A stretch of DNA of 64,000 nt from Myxococcota bacterium (lineage in GTDB: Bacteria > Myxococcota > JAJVIH01), in the NCBI GenBank assembly GCA_022072125.1, contig JAJVIH010000051.1:18458-82457 (forward strand). The letters run 5' to 3'. Positions 47,241-56,570 of the stretch are shown in pieces (within the stretch, counting starts at the first letter, position 1; each line of letters opens with the position of its first letter). The position numbers and the translations under genes are program-made. Under the pieces are notes generated by a model, which saw only the letters and a program-made list of their open reading frames with translations, ran no database searches and was not told where the DNA came from.

Positions 47241-48375
47241 TGGAAACAGCGGCTGCCGCCGTCCGATCAGTGGCGCAGGCGGCGCGCAACCCGTCCATCC
47301 AGCCGGGAAGCAGCGGCGCATAGCCGCCGGGAGCCGGTTCGCCCGGGGGGCCATACAGCAACCCTTCCAGGGAAAAGATTGAAATATCGGGGAAACCCAT
47401 GGACTCCGCCAGCAGCACATGCCGGCGCAGGGTGAAAAGGCTGCCATACACAGGCTCATTCCCGATGATGCCTTCGCTGGTCTGCCCCAGTCCGATGGCT
47501 GGTCCGCCGGGTTGGTCCTTGACGCCGTCCCAGGCGAGGCGCAGCCAGCGCAGCAGGTATTCCTCCTCCGCGCTGGCGGTGACGCCAGGCCGCATCATTC
47601 CCAGCAGCGTCGCGTAGGTCATGGGACAGGCCCGGGGCCACAGGTGTTGATCATCCTCCAGCAATACGGGGGCGCCCAGCAGCCAGTTGCGCAGCATTCT
47701 GTAACGCCGCATGTCTCCCAGCGGCGGAATGACGGCGGTATGCAGCGGCAGCCCCGCATCCAGAACGCCATCGCGCAGTTCCTTCATCGCGTGAAGACCA
47801 CGGCGCGCCATCCGGGCGTTGCGGGTCAATTCCATCAACACCGTGTTCAGATCGCGAAGCACCGCCATCGAGAAGCGGCTCTGGCCGTTCATGACCTGGC
47901 GAAGCGCGTTCGCCGCCGCCAGCACATTCTGGCTGGGTTCGGCGTCGAGACAAACGCCAGGCGATGGACTTGATCCGCGGACCAGCCGGGATATCCGCCG
48001 GGCGAATGGAACCGCCAGTTCTAGGTATTGTCCCGCAGTGGCGTGGTTGAGGTAGCGGGTGCGGTTGCAACCCAGATGAAGCCACAGGTCCAGCCCCACC
48101 GCGCCGCGGCGGAGTTCCTTCATGGACATCAACGTCTCGATGGCGCCGGCGGTGTCATGTTCCCGATCCGGCAATTCCACCAGCACGGCGATGCGCGGTT
48201 GCACGCCGGTTCCATCATGAAGTTGGGCCAGCATCCGCCACACGGAATGAAATTCCGGCCGGGCGGCCGCCTGAAGCGGCATGACCCCGGGATGGCGCCG
48301 CCGCCAGCGCACCAATTCAAAATACAGCCTGCGGATGGGAGTTGCTTCCGCTATTTCTGGAGCGATCTCCGGCAT
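47221..48375 (-). CDS. unknown protein, 384 aa, possibly barrel-like
   Basis: No signal peptide or membrane helix. The pattern of alternating hydrophobic strands and helices (RIAVLVELPD, VGLDLWLHLG, GVCLDAEPSQNVLAAANALRQV, LPLHTAVIPPLGD, VLLEDDQHLWPRACPMTYATLLGMM, GPAIGLGQTSEG, DISIFSLEGLL) suggests a TIM-barrel, perhaps a glycoside-hydrolase-like protein with the acidic pair in CLDAE, but I cannot assign it. Codon use is normal. It overlaps lolA tail-to-tail. Confidence 0.65.
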   Translation of the reverse strand: MPEIAPEIAEATPIRRLYFELVRWRRRHPGVMPLQAAARPEFHSVWRMLAQLHDGTGVQPRIAVLVELPDREHDTAGAIETLMSMKELRRGAVGLDLWLHLGCNRTRYLNHATAGQYLELAVPFARRISRLVRGSSPSPGVCLDAEPSQNVLAAANALRQVMNGQSRFSMAVLRDLNTVLMELTRNARMARRGLHAMKELRDGVLDAGLPLHTAVIPPLGDMRRYRMLRNWLLGAPVLLEDDQHLWPRACPMTYATLLGMMRPGVTASAEEEYLLRWLRLAWDGVKDQPGGPAIGLGQTSEGIIGNEPVYGSLFTLRRHVLLAESMGFPDISIFSLEGLLYGPPGEPAPGGYAPLLPGWMDGLRAACATDRTAAAAVSIKAAAP

Positions 48376-48521
48376 GAAAACAGATTAATCGAATATTATT
48401 CGGTTATGCAAGAGATGGTTGTTCGCCCATGTCATTTGATGGACGGGCCGGGAAGGTTTTTCGCTCCCGGATTGGAGCAGATAACCGGTCAGCAGGTCCG
48501 GGCGGAGCAACGCCTGGCGGA

Positions 48522-51500
48522 TTACTCCTCTTCTTCAGGTTCAGGCATGGGCCGATCGATATCGAAGCGGCGCAGGTCGAATGTCCATGGCTGATCGGGA
48601 TGCGGGGCTGTGGCAACCGCGCGCACCGGCCAGGGTGAAGGTCCTTCGATGGTGAAACGCTGCAGGCGCCGCGCCTCGGCTTCGAAGCGGGTCAACGGCG
48701 AGGCGTTGAACGCGCGCCCTTCCGGATGCCACACGTGGTATGCGCAGCCGCCGAGCGAGCGTTTCGACCAGGTATCCAGCACGTCGAATCGCAGCGGGTG
48801 GTGAATGCCGATATGCGGGTGCAGGCTGTGCGGCGGGGCCCAGGCCCGGAACCGCACTCCGCCCACCGCCTCTCCGGATTTTCCTGCAGGACGCATCGGC
48901 AGTTCGTGGCCATTGACCAGCACCCGGTGGCGTTCGGGCAACAAGCCATCCGCCCGCACCTCCACCCGCTCCATGGAGGAGTCCACGTACCGGGAAACGC
49001 CCGAGGCCGTGCTTTCCTCGCCCAGCACATGCCAGGGTTCGATGGCGTTGCGGATTTCCAGGATGACATCTCCCGCATTCAATTGGCCGATCACCGGACA
49101 TCTCAGGTCAAGAAAAGGCCGGTAACCTTCCGGGGGAAGGGGCAGCCCGCGATCAGCGAGAAACTCCAGCACGTCTTCAAAATCCCGCCACAGCCAGTGC
49201 GGCAGCAGGAACCGGTCGTGCAGCATTTGCCCCCAGCGCACCAGCCGCCCCTGGTATGGCTTCTCCGCGAAAGCGGCGATCAGCGAACGCACCAGCAGCA
49301 CCTGAGCGTGAATCATCCGCACATGGGGCGGCATCTCAAAGGCGCGCAGTTCGATCAAACCCTGGCGTCCATGGGCGCTGTGCGGATCAAAGAGTTTGTC
49401 CAGCGATATCTCCGCCCTGTGGGTGTTGCCGGTCATGTCCGTCAGCAGATTGCGGAACAGCAGATCGGTGAACCAGGGCGGCGGCGCAGGCTGGTTGCGG
49501 CTCTGGAAGGCGCGGCGCAGGGCGATTTCCAACTCATAAAGTTGATCGTGCCGCGCCTCGTCGGGCCTTGGCGCCTGCGAGGTGGGTCCCACGAACAGGC
49601 CCGTGAACATATACGACAGCGAAGGATGGTGCTGGACGAAGGTCACGAGGCTGGCGAGCAGATCGGGCCGTTGCAGGAATGGGCTGCGCAGCGGGGATTC
49701 TCCGCCCAGAGTGATATGGTGTCCGCCGCCGCTGCCCGCCATGCGTCCATCCAGCAGATACTTCTCGGCATGCAGACCCGCGTGCAGGGCCGCATCGAAG
49801 ACCGGCTCCATCAGCGCGGCGTGGGCCTCCATCGTATCCACGGGCGGGATATTCACCTCAAGCACTCCCGGGTCCGGAGTCACCGAGAGACGGAACAGGT
49901 TCGGACCAGGGGGAGGCGCGTAGCCTTCGATCAGCACATCGAGGCCGGTTTCGTGGCGGACCTCGTCTATCTCCTGCACCAGCAGGAAGAAATCTTCCGT
50001 GGTCCACAGGGGCGGCAGGAAGACATACACCTGACCGCCCCGCTCCTCGACGCATAAAGCGGTGCGGACGCCCCCTGGCGGCGGGAATCCGCCAGGTTGC
50101 TGGAAGCGGCGCTGCATCGCCTGTTCCTCCGCGGACTGGCGCGGATCGGGGGGCTCATACGGCTCCTCTTCAAACGCTGGAAGCGGCGGGGGAGGGGGGC
50201 CGTCAATGCTGTTGAGCGGAAGGCGCAGGCCCAGCGGGCTGTCCCCCTGGATCAAGAACAGATTGCCGCGCCGGAAGGTCCATTTCTGGCTGGTCCACTG
50301 GCCATGAAAACCGGAGAGCGGCAGGACATATCCGGCTTCGTTGGCGAGACCGCGCTCCAGCACGCGGGCGAGGCGCCGGCGTTCCTCGGGGTCATTCAGA
50401 TCAGCCTTGAGCGGGTCGGCGTCGGCGGGCAGGCGGGCCTCATCCTGGAGAAAGCGCCACGGGTCTTCGTAGGCGAGGATCAGGTTGTCTTCCTGCTTGA
50501 GTCTGCGCGCCAGCGCCTTGGCGAAATACCGGCACTCGCGCAGGCCCAGGTTGACATCCTGTAGCGCGGGCTCGTCGTGCCAGATGGGCAGGCCATCCTT
50601 GCGGGCGTACAAATCCAGCGCCCAGCGCGGCAGGCTCTCGCCCGGGTACCATTTCCCCTGGCGAAGCATCAGCACGCCGCCGGGGGCCAGCCGTTTGCGC
50701 AATTCGCGGGCGAGGCGCAGTCCCTGATTCCATTTGGTTGGACCCAGCGCATCGCCATTCCATTCGGGCGCCTCCGGATATTCCCGTGAGTTGAAGGTCG
50801 GCTCTCCGCCCATGGTCATGCGCACGCCCGCCAGTTCGAGACGTTCGTCGGCGCGGCGGCCCGCTTCGCGCAGCGCAGCGTACGCTTCTTCCGTGTAGGG
50901 CGTGGTGGGACGCGGTTCGTGTCCCAGCCGGCCCACGGTCATCTGGAACGAGACCTCGGCGGCCGCCACGCTGCTGGTGCCTTCGATGGGCGCCGCCAGT
51001 TGCGGCACGGCCGTCGCCGCGAGCGGGATATGGCCCTCCCCGCACAGCAGGCCGCTGGTGGCGTCGAGGCCAATCCACCCGGCGCCTGGCAGGTAGACTT
51101 CCGCCCAGGCGTGCAAATCCACCACATCCCGCCCGACGCCTTTTGGCTCGCCTGGAATCATGCCTTCATCGGTGAGTTGAACCAGATAACCGCTGACGAA
51201 GCGGGCGGCGAATCCGCGGGATCGCAACACCGCCACCAGCAGGGTGGCCGAGTCGCGGCAACTGCCCATGCCGTTGCGCAGCGTTTCCTCCGGCGTCCAG
51301 ACGCCCAGTTCCTCGCGTATGACATAACGCACGCGCTCGCAGACGCGGCGGTTCAGTTCGACGATCAGGCTGCTGGTGTGTCCTTCCTCGGGAAGCGAGT
51401 GGAGAAATTCATGGAAGAGCGGTCCCTCGTCGTAGGAGGAATGCTGGAGATCAAAAAACGGCTTCAGGTCGGTCTGCAATTCCCTGGGGTATTCCCACGG

Positions 51501-51803
51501 AAAATGCTGGCAGCGATCATCCAGAAAAAAATCGAATGGATTGACCGGTTTGATGTCCACCGCCAGTTCCACCAGGAGATCGAAGGATTCCACCTCGACT
51601 CCCTTGCGGAAGCTGACGCGCGCCACGTGGTTGGAATAGGGATCCTGCTGCCAGCGCAGTTCGCAGGGCTGCTCACAGGTCAGGCTGTAGGCCTCGATGC
51701 GCGCCTTGGTGTGGTTCGCGGGCCGCAGCCGGACCAGATGGGGGCCCAGCGCGGCCGGTCGCGGATAGCCATAATGGCTGCGATGCTGGATGAGCAGCCG
51801 CAT
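48522..51803 (-). CDS. transglutaminase-like protein fused to DUF2126, 1093 aa
   Basis: The N-terminal bacterial transglutaminase domain begins HRSHYGYPRPAALGPHLVRLRPA; the catalytic triad is Cys near 181 (GMGSCRDSATL), His near 229 (DLHAWAEVYL) and Asp near 246 (GLDATSG). From about residue 320 to the end runs DUF2126 (MTMGGEPTFNSRE, GGHHITLGG, RMIHAQVLLVRSL). The family usually occurs with an ATP-grasp (DUF404/407) and an alpha-E protein; neither is adjacent. The substrate is unknown; a peptide-modifying role is inferred. Confidence 0.93.
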   Translation of the reverse strand: MRLLIQHRSHYGYPRPAALGPHLVRLRPANHTKARIEAYSLTCEQPCELRWQQDPYSNHVARVSFRKGVEVESFDLLVELAVDIKPVNPFDFFLDDRCQHFPWEYPRELQTDLKPFFDLQHSSYDEGPLFHEFLHSLPEEGHTSSLIVELNRRVCERVRYVIREELGVWTPEETLRNGMGSCRDSATLLVAVLRSRGFAARFVSGYLVQLTDEGMIPGEPKGVGRDVVDLHAWAEVYLPGAGWIGLDATSGLLCGEGHIPLAATAVPQLAAPIEGTSSVAAAEVSFQMTVGRLGHEPRPTTPYTEEAYAALREAGRRADERLELAGVRMTMGGEPTFNSREYPEAPEWNGDALGPTKWNQGLRLARELRKRLAPGGVLMLRQGKWYPGESLPRWALDLYARKDGLPIWHDEPALQDVNLGLRECRYFAKALARRLKQEDNLILAYEDPWRFLQDEARLPADADPLKADLNDPEERRRLARVLERGLANEAGYVLPLSGFHGQWTSQKWTFRRGNLFLIQGDSPLGLRLPLNSIDGPPPPPLPAFEEEPYEPPDPRQSAEEQAMQRRFQQPGGFPPPGGVRTALCVEERGGQVYVFLPPLWTTEDFFLLVQEIDEVRHETGLDVLIEGYAPPPGPNLFRLSVTPDPGVLEVNIPPVDTMEAHAALMEPVFDAALHAGLHAEKYLLDGRMAGSGGGHHITLGGESPLRSPFLQRPDLLASLVTFVQHHPSLSYMFTGLFVGPTSQAPRPDEARHDQLYELEIALRRAFQSRNQPAPPPWFTDLLFRNLLTDMTGNTHRAEISLDKLFDPHSAHGRQGLIELRAFEMPPHVRMIHAQVLLVRSLIAAFAEKPYQGRLVRWGQMLHDRFLLPHWLWRDFEDVLEFLADRGLPLPPEGYRPFLDLRCPVIGQLNAGDVILEIRNAIEPWHVLGEESTASGVSRYVDSSMERVEVRADGLLPERHRVLVNGHELPMRPAGKSGEAVGGVRFRAWAPPHSLHPHIGIHHPLRFDVLDTWSKRSLGGCAYHVWHPEGRAFNASPLTRFEAEARRLQRFTIEGPSPWPVRAVATAPHPDQPWTFDLRRFDIDRPMPEPEEEE

Positions 51804-51831
51804 GATTCAATACTCCGGAAAAACGTTGGAA

Positions 51832-52680
51832 TCAGCCGCGGCCGGGAACCATGCCCACCTCGGGGAGATCGGCGGCAGTGAGCCTTGGCGGCTCCACATC
51901 CGGATCGCAGCGGTACTTCACGAAATCAGTGACGCCTTCCTCGCGCATGAAATCCTCGTCAATCAGCGCGCGGCCGGAGAAGGTTTTGGGGTCCTTCTGG
52001 CAGATCATCAGGGTGGCGTCGGCGATGATGGATGCTTTGCGCCACATGGCCGGTCCGCCCAACCCGAAATTGATGGTCGCCTGGGACTCAATCGCGGTGG
52101 CGGGCCAGATGGCGTTGATGGCCACTCCGCTGCCCCGGATTTCCTCCGCGAGGCCGTGAACCAGCATGGTCATGCCGAATTTGGTGATCAGGTACCCCAC
52201 CTTGCCGGGCAGCGCTGAGAGATCAATCGGCGGCGAGGCGGTGAGGATATGTCCCCAGCCGCGCTCCAGCATATGGGGCAGAACCGCTTGGGCGCAGGCG
52301 AACGCCGCGCGCGCATTGACGCTGAACATCAAATCCAGGCGCCGCAGGGGGGTTTCCATCACCGGTTTCCACCACAGCGCCCCGGCGTTGTTGACGAGTA
52401 TATCCACCCGTCCGAAGGTCTTGATGGTCTCTTCGACCATGAACTGGATATCGCCGTCGTTGCGCACATCCACCTGCACGGGAAGGGCCTTGCGTCCCAG
52501 CGCTTCCACTTCCCTGGCGACCGTGTGAATGCTGCCCGGAAGGTTGGGCTTCTCTTCCGTGCTCTTGGCCGCGATGACCAGATGGCAGCCCGCGCGCGCC
52601 AGGGTCAGCGCGGTTTCGCGCCCAATGCCGCGCGAGGCCCCGGTGATGATCGCCACCCGATCATGCAGATTTTCAGCCAT
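51832..52680 (-). CDS. SDR-family oxidoreductase, HSDL2-like, 282 aa
   Basis: TGASRGIGRE loop, NNAGALWW, Ser in LTASPPIDL and YLITK as the YxxxK pair. The long substrate loop and the region around IWPATAIESQA match the HSDL2/citronellol-dehydrogenase-like SDRs, which oxidise or reduce hydroxyacyl or terpenoid alcohols. ATG 52680 has SD GAGGAA. The GlpE-like gene ends seven bases upstream, so the pair is an operon. Confidence 0.9.
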   Translation of the reverse strand: MAENLHDRVAIITGASRGIGRETALTLARAGCHLVIAAKSTEEKPNLPGSIHTVAREVEALGRKALPVQVDVRNDGDIQFMVEETIKTFGRVDILVNNAGALWWKPVMETPLRRLDLMFSVNARAAFACAQAVLPHMLERGWGHILTASPPIDLSALPGKVGYLITKFGMTMLVHGLAEEIRGSGVAINAIWPATAIESQATINFGLGGPAMWRKASIIADATLMICQKDPKTFSGRALIDEDFMREEGVTDFVKYRCDPDVEPPRLTAADLPEVGMVPGRG

Positions 52681-52687
52681 CGTTTCC

Positions 52688-53005
52688 TCACTTCCCTTCA
52701 AATGGGTGTTCCAGGCGCCAGCCTTCGAATCCGCCGCGCAGGCTGACAGCGCTGCTGAAGCCGTTCTCCTGCAAATACATGGTGGCGCCCTTGCTGGAGT
52801 TGCCATGGTAGCAGACCACCACGATTTTCGCATCCCGGGGGGTGGATGCGATGAACTCGTTGATATTGTCGTCGCTCAGGTGTTGCGCCCCGGGAATATG
52901 CGCCGCCCCGTAGGATCCTGGATCCCGGATATCCACGAATACGGCGGAATGGCTGTCGAGCAGTTTCCGCGCTTCCCCGGCGGAAATTTCAGGTACGCCA
53001 GACAT
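52688..53005 (-). CDS. glpE: GlpE-like rhodanese (thiosulfate sulfurtransferase), 105 aa
   Basis: A single rhodanese domain with the GlpE active-site loop VVCYHGNSSKGA, the Cys being the persulfide carrier. VFVDIRDPGSYGAAHIPGA is the usual N-terminal signature. Length is that of GlpE. ATG 53005 with GGAGAC upstream; the frame opens at 53038. Head of a two-gene operon with the SDR. Confidence 0.92.
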   Translation of the reverse strand: MSGVPEISAGEARKLLDSHSAVFVDIRDPGSYGAAHIPGAQHLSDDNINEFIASTPRDAKIVVVCYHGNSSKGATMYLQENGFSSAVSLRGGFEGWRLEHPFEGK

Positions 53006-53122
53006 GATGAGGTCTCCACGGAAATGATGTTGACGCAATGTGCCACGAACCGGCGCCTTGAGGCAACCGTTCCGGGGGTCAGCGGCTCGCCGTCCGGCCG
53101 CCGCCGTGCGGTCCTTCCCGCC

Positions 53123-56100
53123 TTACCGCCGGGAGCGCCGCTCCCGGGCTGGTTGTGGGGATGCGCCGCGCGAGGTGTTTCCTGCGGCCTTCCGGGGTGG
53201 GGCTTGTTTCGCGGACGCTTTTCCCACAGCGGTTTTTCCAGCTGCTTTCCGGTTGTCCAGGGTCTGTTTTCCCGCGCTTCCGGAAGGCTGGATGGGAGGC
53301 GCGCCTTTTTTCTTCTTCTCTGGCGCGGCGGCGGCTTTCACCACGGGTTTGGCCGGTACTGGCGGTTCTCCGGACAGCGCCATCTCGCGCAGGAAGCGTC
53401 CCGTATGCGAGACCTCCATCCGGGCGACCTGCTCCGGCGTCCCTTCCGCCACCAGACGTCCACCCGCATCGCCGCCTTCGGGACCTATATCCACGATCCA
53501 GTCGGCGCATTTGATGACATCCAGGTTGTGCTCGATGACGATCACGGTGTTGCCCTTATCCGCCAGACGTTGCAGCACTTCGAGCAATCGCCGCACGTCT
53601 TCAAAATGCAGCCCGGTTGTTGGTTCGTCGAGGATATACACCGTCTTTCCGGTTCCTGGCCGCGCCAATTCCCGCGACAGCTTGATGCGCTGCGCCTCGC
53701 CGCCGGACAGGGTGGGGGAGGGCTGCCCCAGCGCCACATAGCCCATGCCCACGTCATCCAGGGTTTGCAGGATGCGGGTGATATTCTTGTGCTGGGCGAA
53801 GAACTCCAGCGCCTCGGAGACCTGCATCTGCAACACGTCGTGGATATTCTTCTCCTTGAAGCGGACCCGCAGGGTGGCGTCGTTGAAGCGTTTGCCTTCG
53901 CAGACCTCGCAGGGAACGTAGACATCCGCCAGGAAATGCATCTCGACCTTTTTTACGCCGTCGCCCTGACAGGCTTCGCACCGTCCGCCTTTCACGTTAA
54001 AGGAGAAGCGTCCTGGATCGTATCCCCACGCCCGCGCCTCCGGCGTCTGCGCGAACAGGCCGCGGATTTCATCGAATACCTTGGTGTAGGTGGCTGGATT
54101 GGATCGCGGCGTGCGGCCAATCGGGTCCTGATCAATATTCACCACCTTGTCAATCAGTTTGAGTCCCTCGATGCGATCATGCATCCCCGGAACCAGGTCG
54201 CTTTCGTACAGCGCCCGCATCAGCGCCGGGTAAAGGATATTGTTCACCAGCGTGGATTTCCCCGCGCCGGAGACTCCCGTCACCGCGACCAGGCAATGCA
54301 GCGGAAAACGGACATCAATATTCTTCAGGTTGTTCTCGCGGGCGCCGATCACCTCAATCCATTCCTTGCCGGGCGCGCGCCGTTGGGCGGGAACCCCGAT
54401 TTTCCGCCGTCCGGAAAGATATGCGCCCGTCAGGGAGGATTCATTGGCCGCCACTTCCGGCGGAGTTCCTTCCGCCACCAGATGACCGCCGTTGCGTCCC
54501 GCGCCCGGGCCGAAGTCGAGAATCCAGTCGGCTTCCATCATGGTCTCGGCGTCGTGCTCCACCACCACCACGGTGTTGCCAATGTCGCGCAGGAACTTGA
54601 GGGACTGCAGCAGTTTCCGGTTGTCCCGTTGGTGCAGCCCGATGGATGGCTCATCCAGCACGTAGGTGACGCCGGTCAGTTCGGTGCCAATCTGCGAGGC
54701 CAGCCGGATGCGCTGCGACTCGCCGCCGGACAGCGTGGGGCCGGGACGGTCCAGCGACAGATAGCCCAGCCCGACATTGTGGAGAAAAATCAGGCGCGAA
54801 TTGATCTCCTTGAGCAGTTCCGCCGCGATCGTGTTCTGGTTCTCGCTGAGGTGAGGCGGGAGAGTCCGGAAATGTTCCAGCGCCCGGTCAATGGTCATGC
54901 CGGAGATTTCCGGCAGGGTGGAGGCGCCCACCTTCACGGCGGCGGATTCCGGGCGCAGGCGCTTGCCGCCGCAGGCCGTACAGGGCCGCGTGGACAGGAA
55001 TTTTGAATAGTAGACCTTCTGTCCCTCGCTCTGGGTCTGCTCGAAGCGGCGCATCAGCGTGGGCAGTACGCCTTCAAACGCGATGCGGAAGCTCCCCTTT
55101 CCGCGCGCTCCTTCCCAGTTGACGGTGACCTCGCGGGTTCCGGCGCCGTGCAGGAAAACCTTCTGCTGTTCCGGGGTCAGTTCTTTCCAGGGCGTGTCCA
55201 TGTCCACGCCGATGCTGTCCGCCACGCTGGCGAAAATTTCGTTGGTCCATCCGCCATTCTCGAAGGCGCTGGAGAAGGGCTTGATTGCTCCTTCGCGGAT
55301 GGTCAGGCCGGGGTCCGGGATTACCTTCTCCGGGTCCATTTCCACGCGGGAGCCCAGGCCGTTGCATTGTGGGCACGCGCCCAGCGGGCTGTTGAAGGAA
55401 AAGGACTGCGGACTCAGGTCCGGAAAACCGATCTGGCAGTTGTGGCACCACAGGTGCTCGGAGAGCCGCCGCTCCGGTCCGCCATCGGCGGGAACAATGG
55501 CGCAAACGCCCTTGCCCTCACGCAGCGCGGTTTCCACCGAGTCGGTGATGCGGCTGCGCGCGTCCGGCCGCGCCGTGATGCGGTCCACCACCAAGTCGAA
55601 GGAATGTTTCCGTTTCTTGTCCAGCGCTTCGAGGTTTTCGAGTTTGACAATCTCTTTGTTGATGCGCGCCCGTGCGAAGCCGCGCTTGCGGAAGTCGTTG
55701 ATCAACTCCCGGTATTCCCCTTTGCGGTTCTCGAAAATAGGGGCCATCAGCAGGACCTGGGCGCCCGCGGGCAATTTGAGGATTTCATCCACGATTTGCT
55801 GGGCCGAAAGCTTGCCGACCCGCGCCCCGCACTGGTGGCAGTGCTGCACCCCCGTGCGCGCGTAGAGGACGCGCAGGTAATCGGCGATTTCAGTGATGGT
55901 TCCCACGGTCGAGCGCGGATTGTTGGATGCTGTTTTCTGTTCAATGGAAATCGTCGGCGACAACCCCTTGATGTGATCGTAGTGGGGCTTTTCCATCTGC
56001 CCCAGGAACTGGCGGGCGTAGGAAGAAAGCGACTCGACGTAGCGGCGCTGGCCTTCCGCGTAAAGGGTGTCAAAGGCCAGCGAGGACTTGCCGGAGCCTG

Positions 56101-56218
56101 ACACCCCCGTGACCACCACCAGCCTGCGTTTGGGGATGGTCACGTTCACATTCTGGAGATTGTGCTCGCGGGCGCCCTTGATCACGATGGCCTGGGACTC
56201 GGAGACTTCGCGGTCCAT
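53123..56218 (-). CDS. uvrA: excinuclease ABC subunit A with basic C-terminal tail, 1031 aa
   Basis: Two ABC ATPase modules: Walker A GVSGSGKSSLAF and GVSGAGKSTLV, signature LSGGE twice, zinc-finger Cys clusters CHQCGA.. and CEACQGDG..CEVCEGKR. UvrA finds bulky DNA lesions with UvrB. The conserved protein ends near residue 948; an 83-residue Lys/Ala/Pro/Arg-rich tail follows, histone-H1-like. ATG 56218 has GGGAG seven bases upstream; ATG 56224 is too close to it. A LexA-like box lies 16 bases upstream. Confidence 0.97.
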   Translation of the reverse strand: MDREVSESQAIVIKGAREHNLQNVNVTIPKRRLVVVTGVSGSGKSSLAFDTLYAEGQRRYVESLSSYARQFLGQMEKPHYDHIKGLSPTISIEQKTASNNPRSTVGTITEIADYLRVLYARTGVQHCHQCGARVGKLSAQQIVDEILKLPAGAQVLLMAPIFENRKGEYRELINDFRKRGFARARINKEIVKLENLEALDKKRKHSFDLVVDRITARPDARSRITDSVETALREGKGVCAIVPADGGPERRLSEHLWCHNCQIGFPDLSPQSFSFNSPLGACPQCNGLGSRVEMDPEKVIPDPGLTIREGAIKPFSSAFENGGWTNEIFASVADSIGVDMDTPWKELTPEQQKVFLHGAGTREVTVNWEGARGKGSFRIAFEGVLPTLMRRFEQTQSEGQKVYYSKFLSTRPCTACGGKRLRPESAAVKVGASTLPEISGMTIDRALEHFRTLPPHLSENQNTIAAELLKEINSRLIFLHNVGLGYLSLDRPGPTLSGGESQRIRLASQIGTELTGVTYVLDEPSIGLHQRDNRKLLQSLKFLRDIGNTVVVVEHDAETMMEADWILDFGPGAGRNGGHLVAEGTPPEVAANESSLTGAYLSGRRKIGVPAQRRAPGKEWIEVIGARENNLKNIDVRFPLHCLVAVTGVSGAGKSTLVNNILYPALMRALYESDLVPGMHDRIEGLKLIDKVVNIDQDPIGRTPRSNPATYTKVFDEIRGLFAQTPEARAWGYDPGRFSFNVKGGRCEACQGDGVKKVEMHFLADVYVPCEVCEGKRFNDATLRVRFKEKNIHDVLQMQVSEALEFFAQHKNITRILQTLDDVGMGYVALGQPSPTLSGGEAQRIKLSRELARPGTGKTVYILDEPTTGLHFEDVRRLLEVLQRLADKGNTVIVIEHNLDVIKCADWIVDIGPEGGDAGGRLVAEGTPEQVARMEVSHTGRFLREMALSGEPPVPAKPVVKAAAAPEKKKKGAPPIQPSGSAGKQTLDNRKAAGKTAVGKASAKQAPPRKAAGNTSRGASPQPARERRSRR

Positions 56219-56233
56219 ACACATGCTCCCATT

Positions 56234-56250
56234 CTGAAACTGCGTTCAGC
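56234..56250 (+). promoter_or_regulatory. candidate LexA (SOS) box at uvrA
   Basis: CTGAAACTGCGTTCAGC, an imperfect palindrome (CTGAA, six bases, TTCAG). As I remember the Myxococcus xanthus LexA motif, CTRHAMRYBYGTTCAGS, 16 of 17 positions agree. It lies just upstream of the uvrA start. Confidence 0.55.
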
Positions 56251-56570
56251 GGAGCAAGTCATAGTCTGGCGCCGCGTTGCTGGCAAGGGATGGGCTCCAA
56301 CAATTTCCAATCGCTGTTTCGATATGTTTTTGAACAGGTCAATCCGCCCGGAAATTGGCATGGTTCCGTATTTGGCCGTGGCCGATCCGCTTCCTGGGCG
56401 CCCTGCCCTCTGGCCTGGATCACGCCAGTCGCCCGCATTGCGGTCCTCGCTCCTGTCCATGAAAACTTGTTGCTTTTCAGACAGTCCCACATCCAGCCAT
56501 CCCCATTCCTTGCGGTTGGGCGCTGATTTTCCTACAAGGAAATCCCGTTTGAAGAATGAAGGGGTTTGCC
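56251..56570. other. intergenic region between uvrA and galU
   Basis: The divergent spacer should hold promoters for both genes. Apart from the LexA-like box at its left end and the galU SD (AAGGGG, 56559-56564) I see no strong promoter, hairpin or repeat; short frames here lack coding character. Confidence 0.5.

Noticed and set aside
52529..55006. 825-codon plus-strand open frame
   Set aside because: Antisense to the SDR, glpE and uvrA genes; no recognisable protein features.
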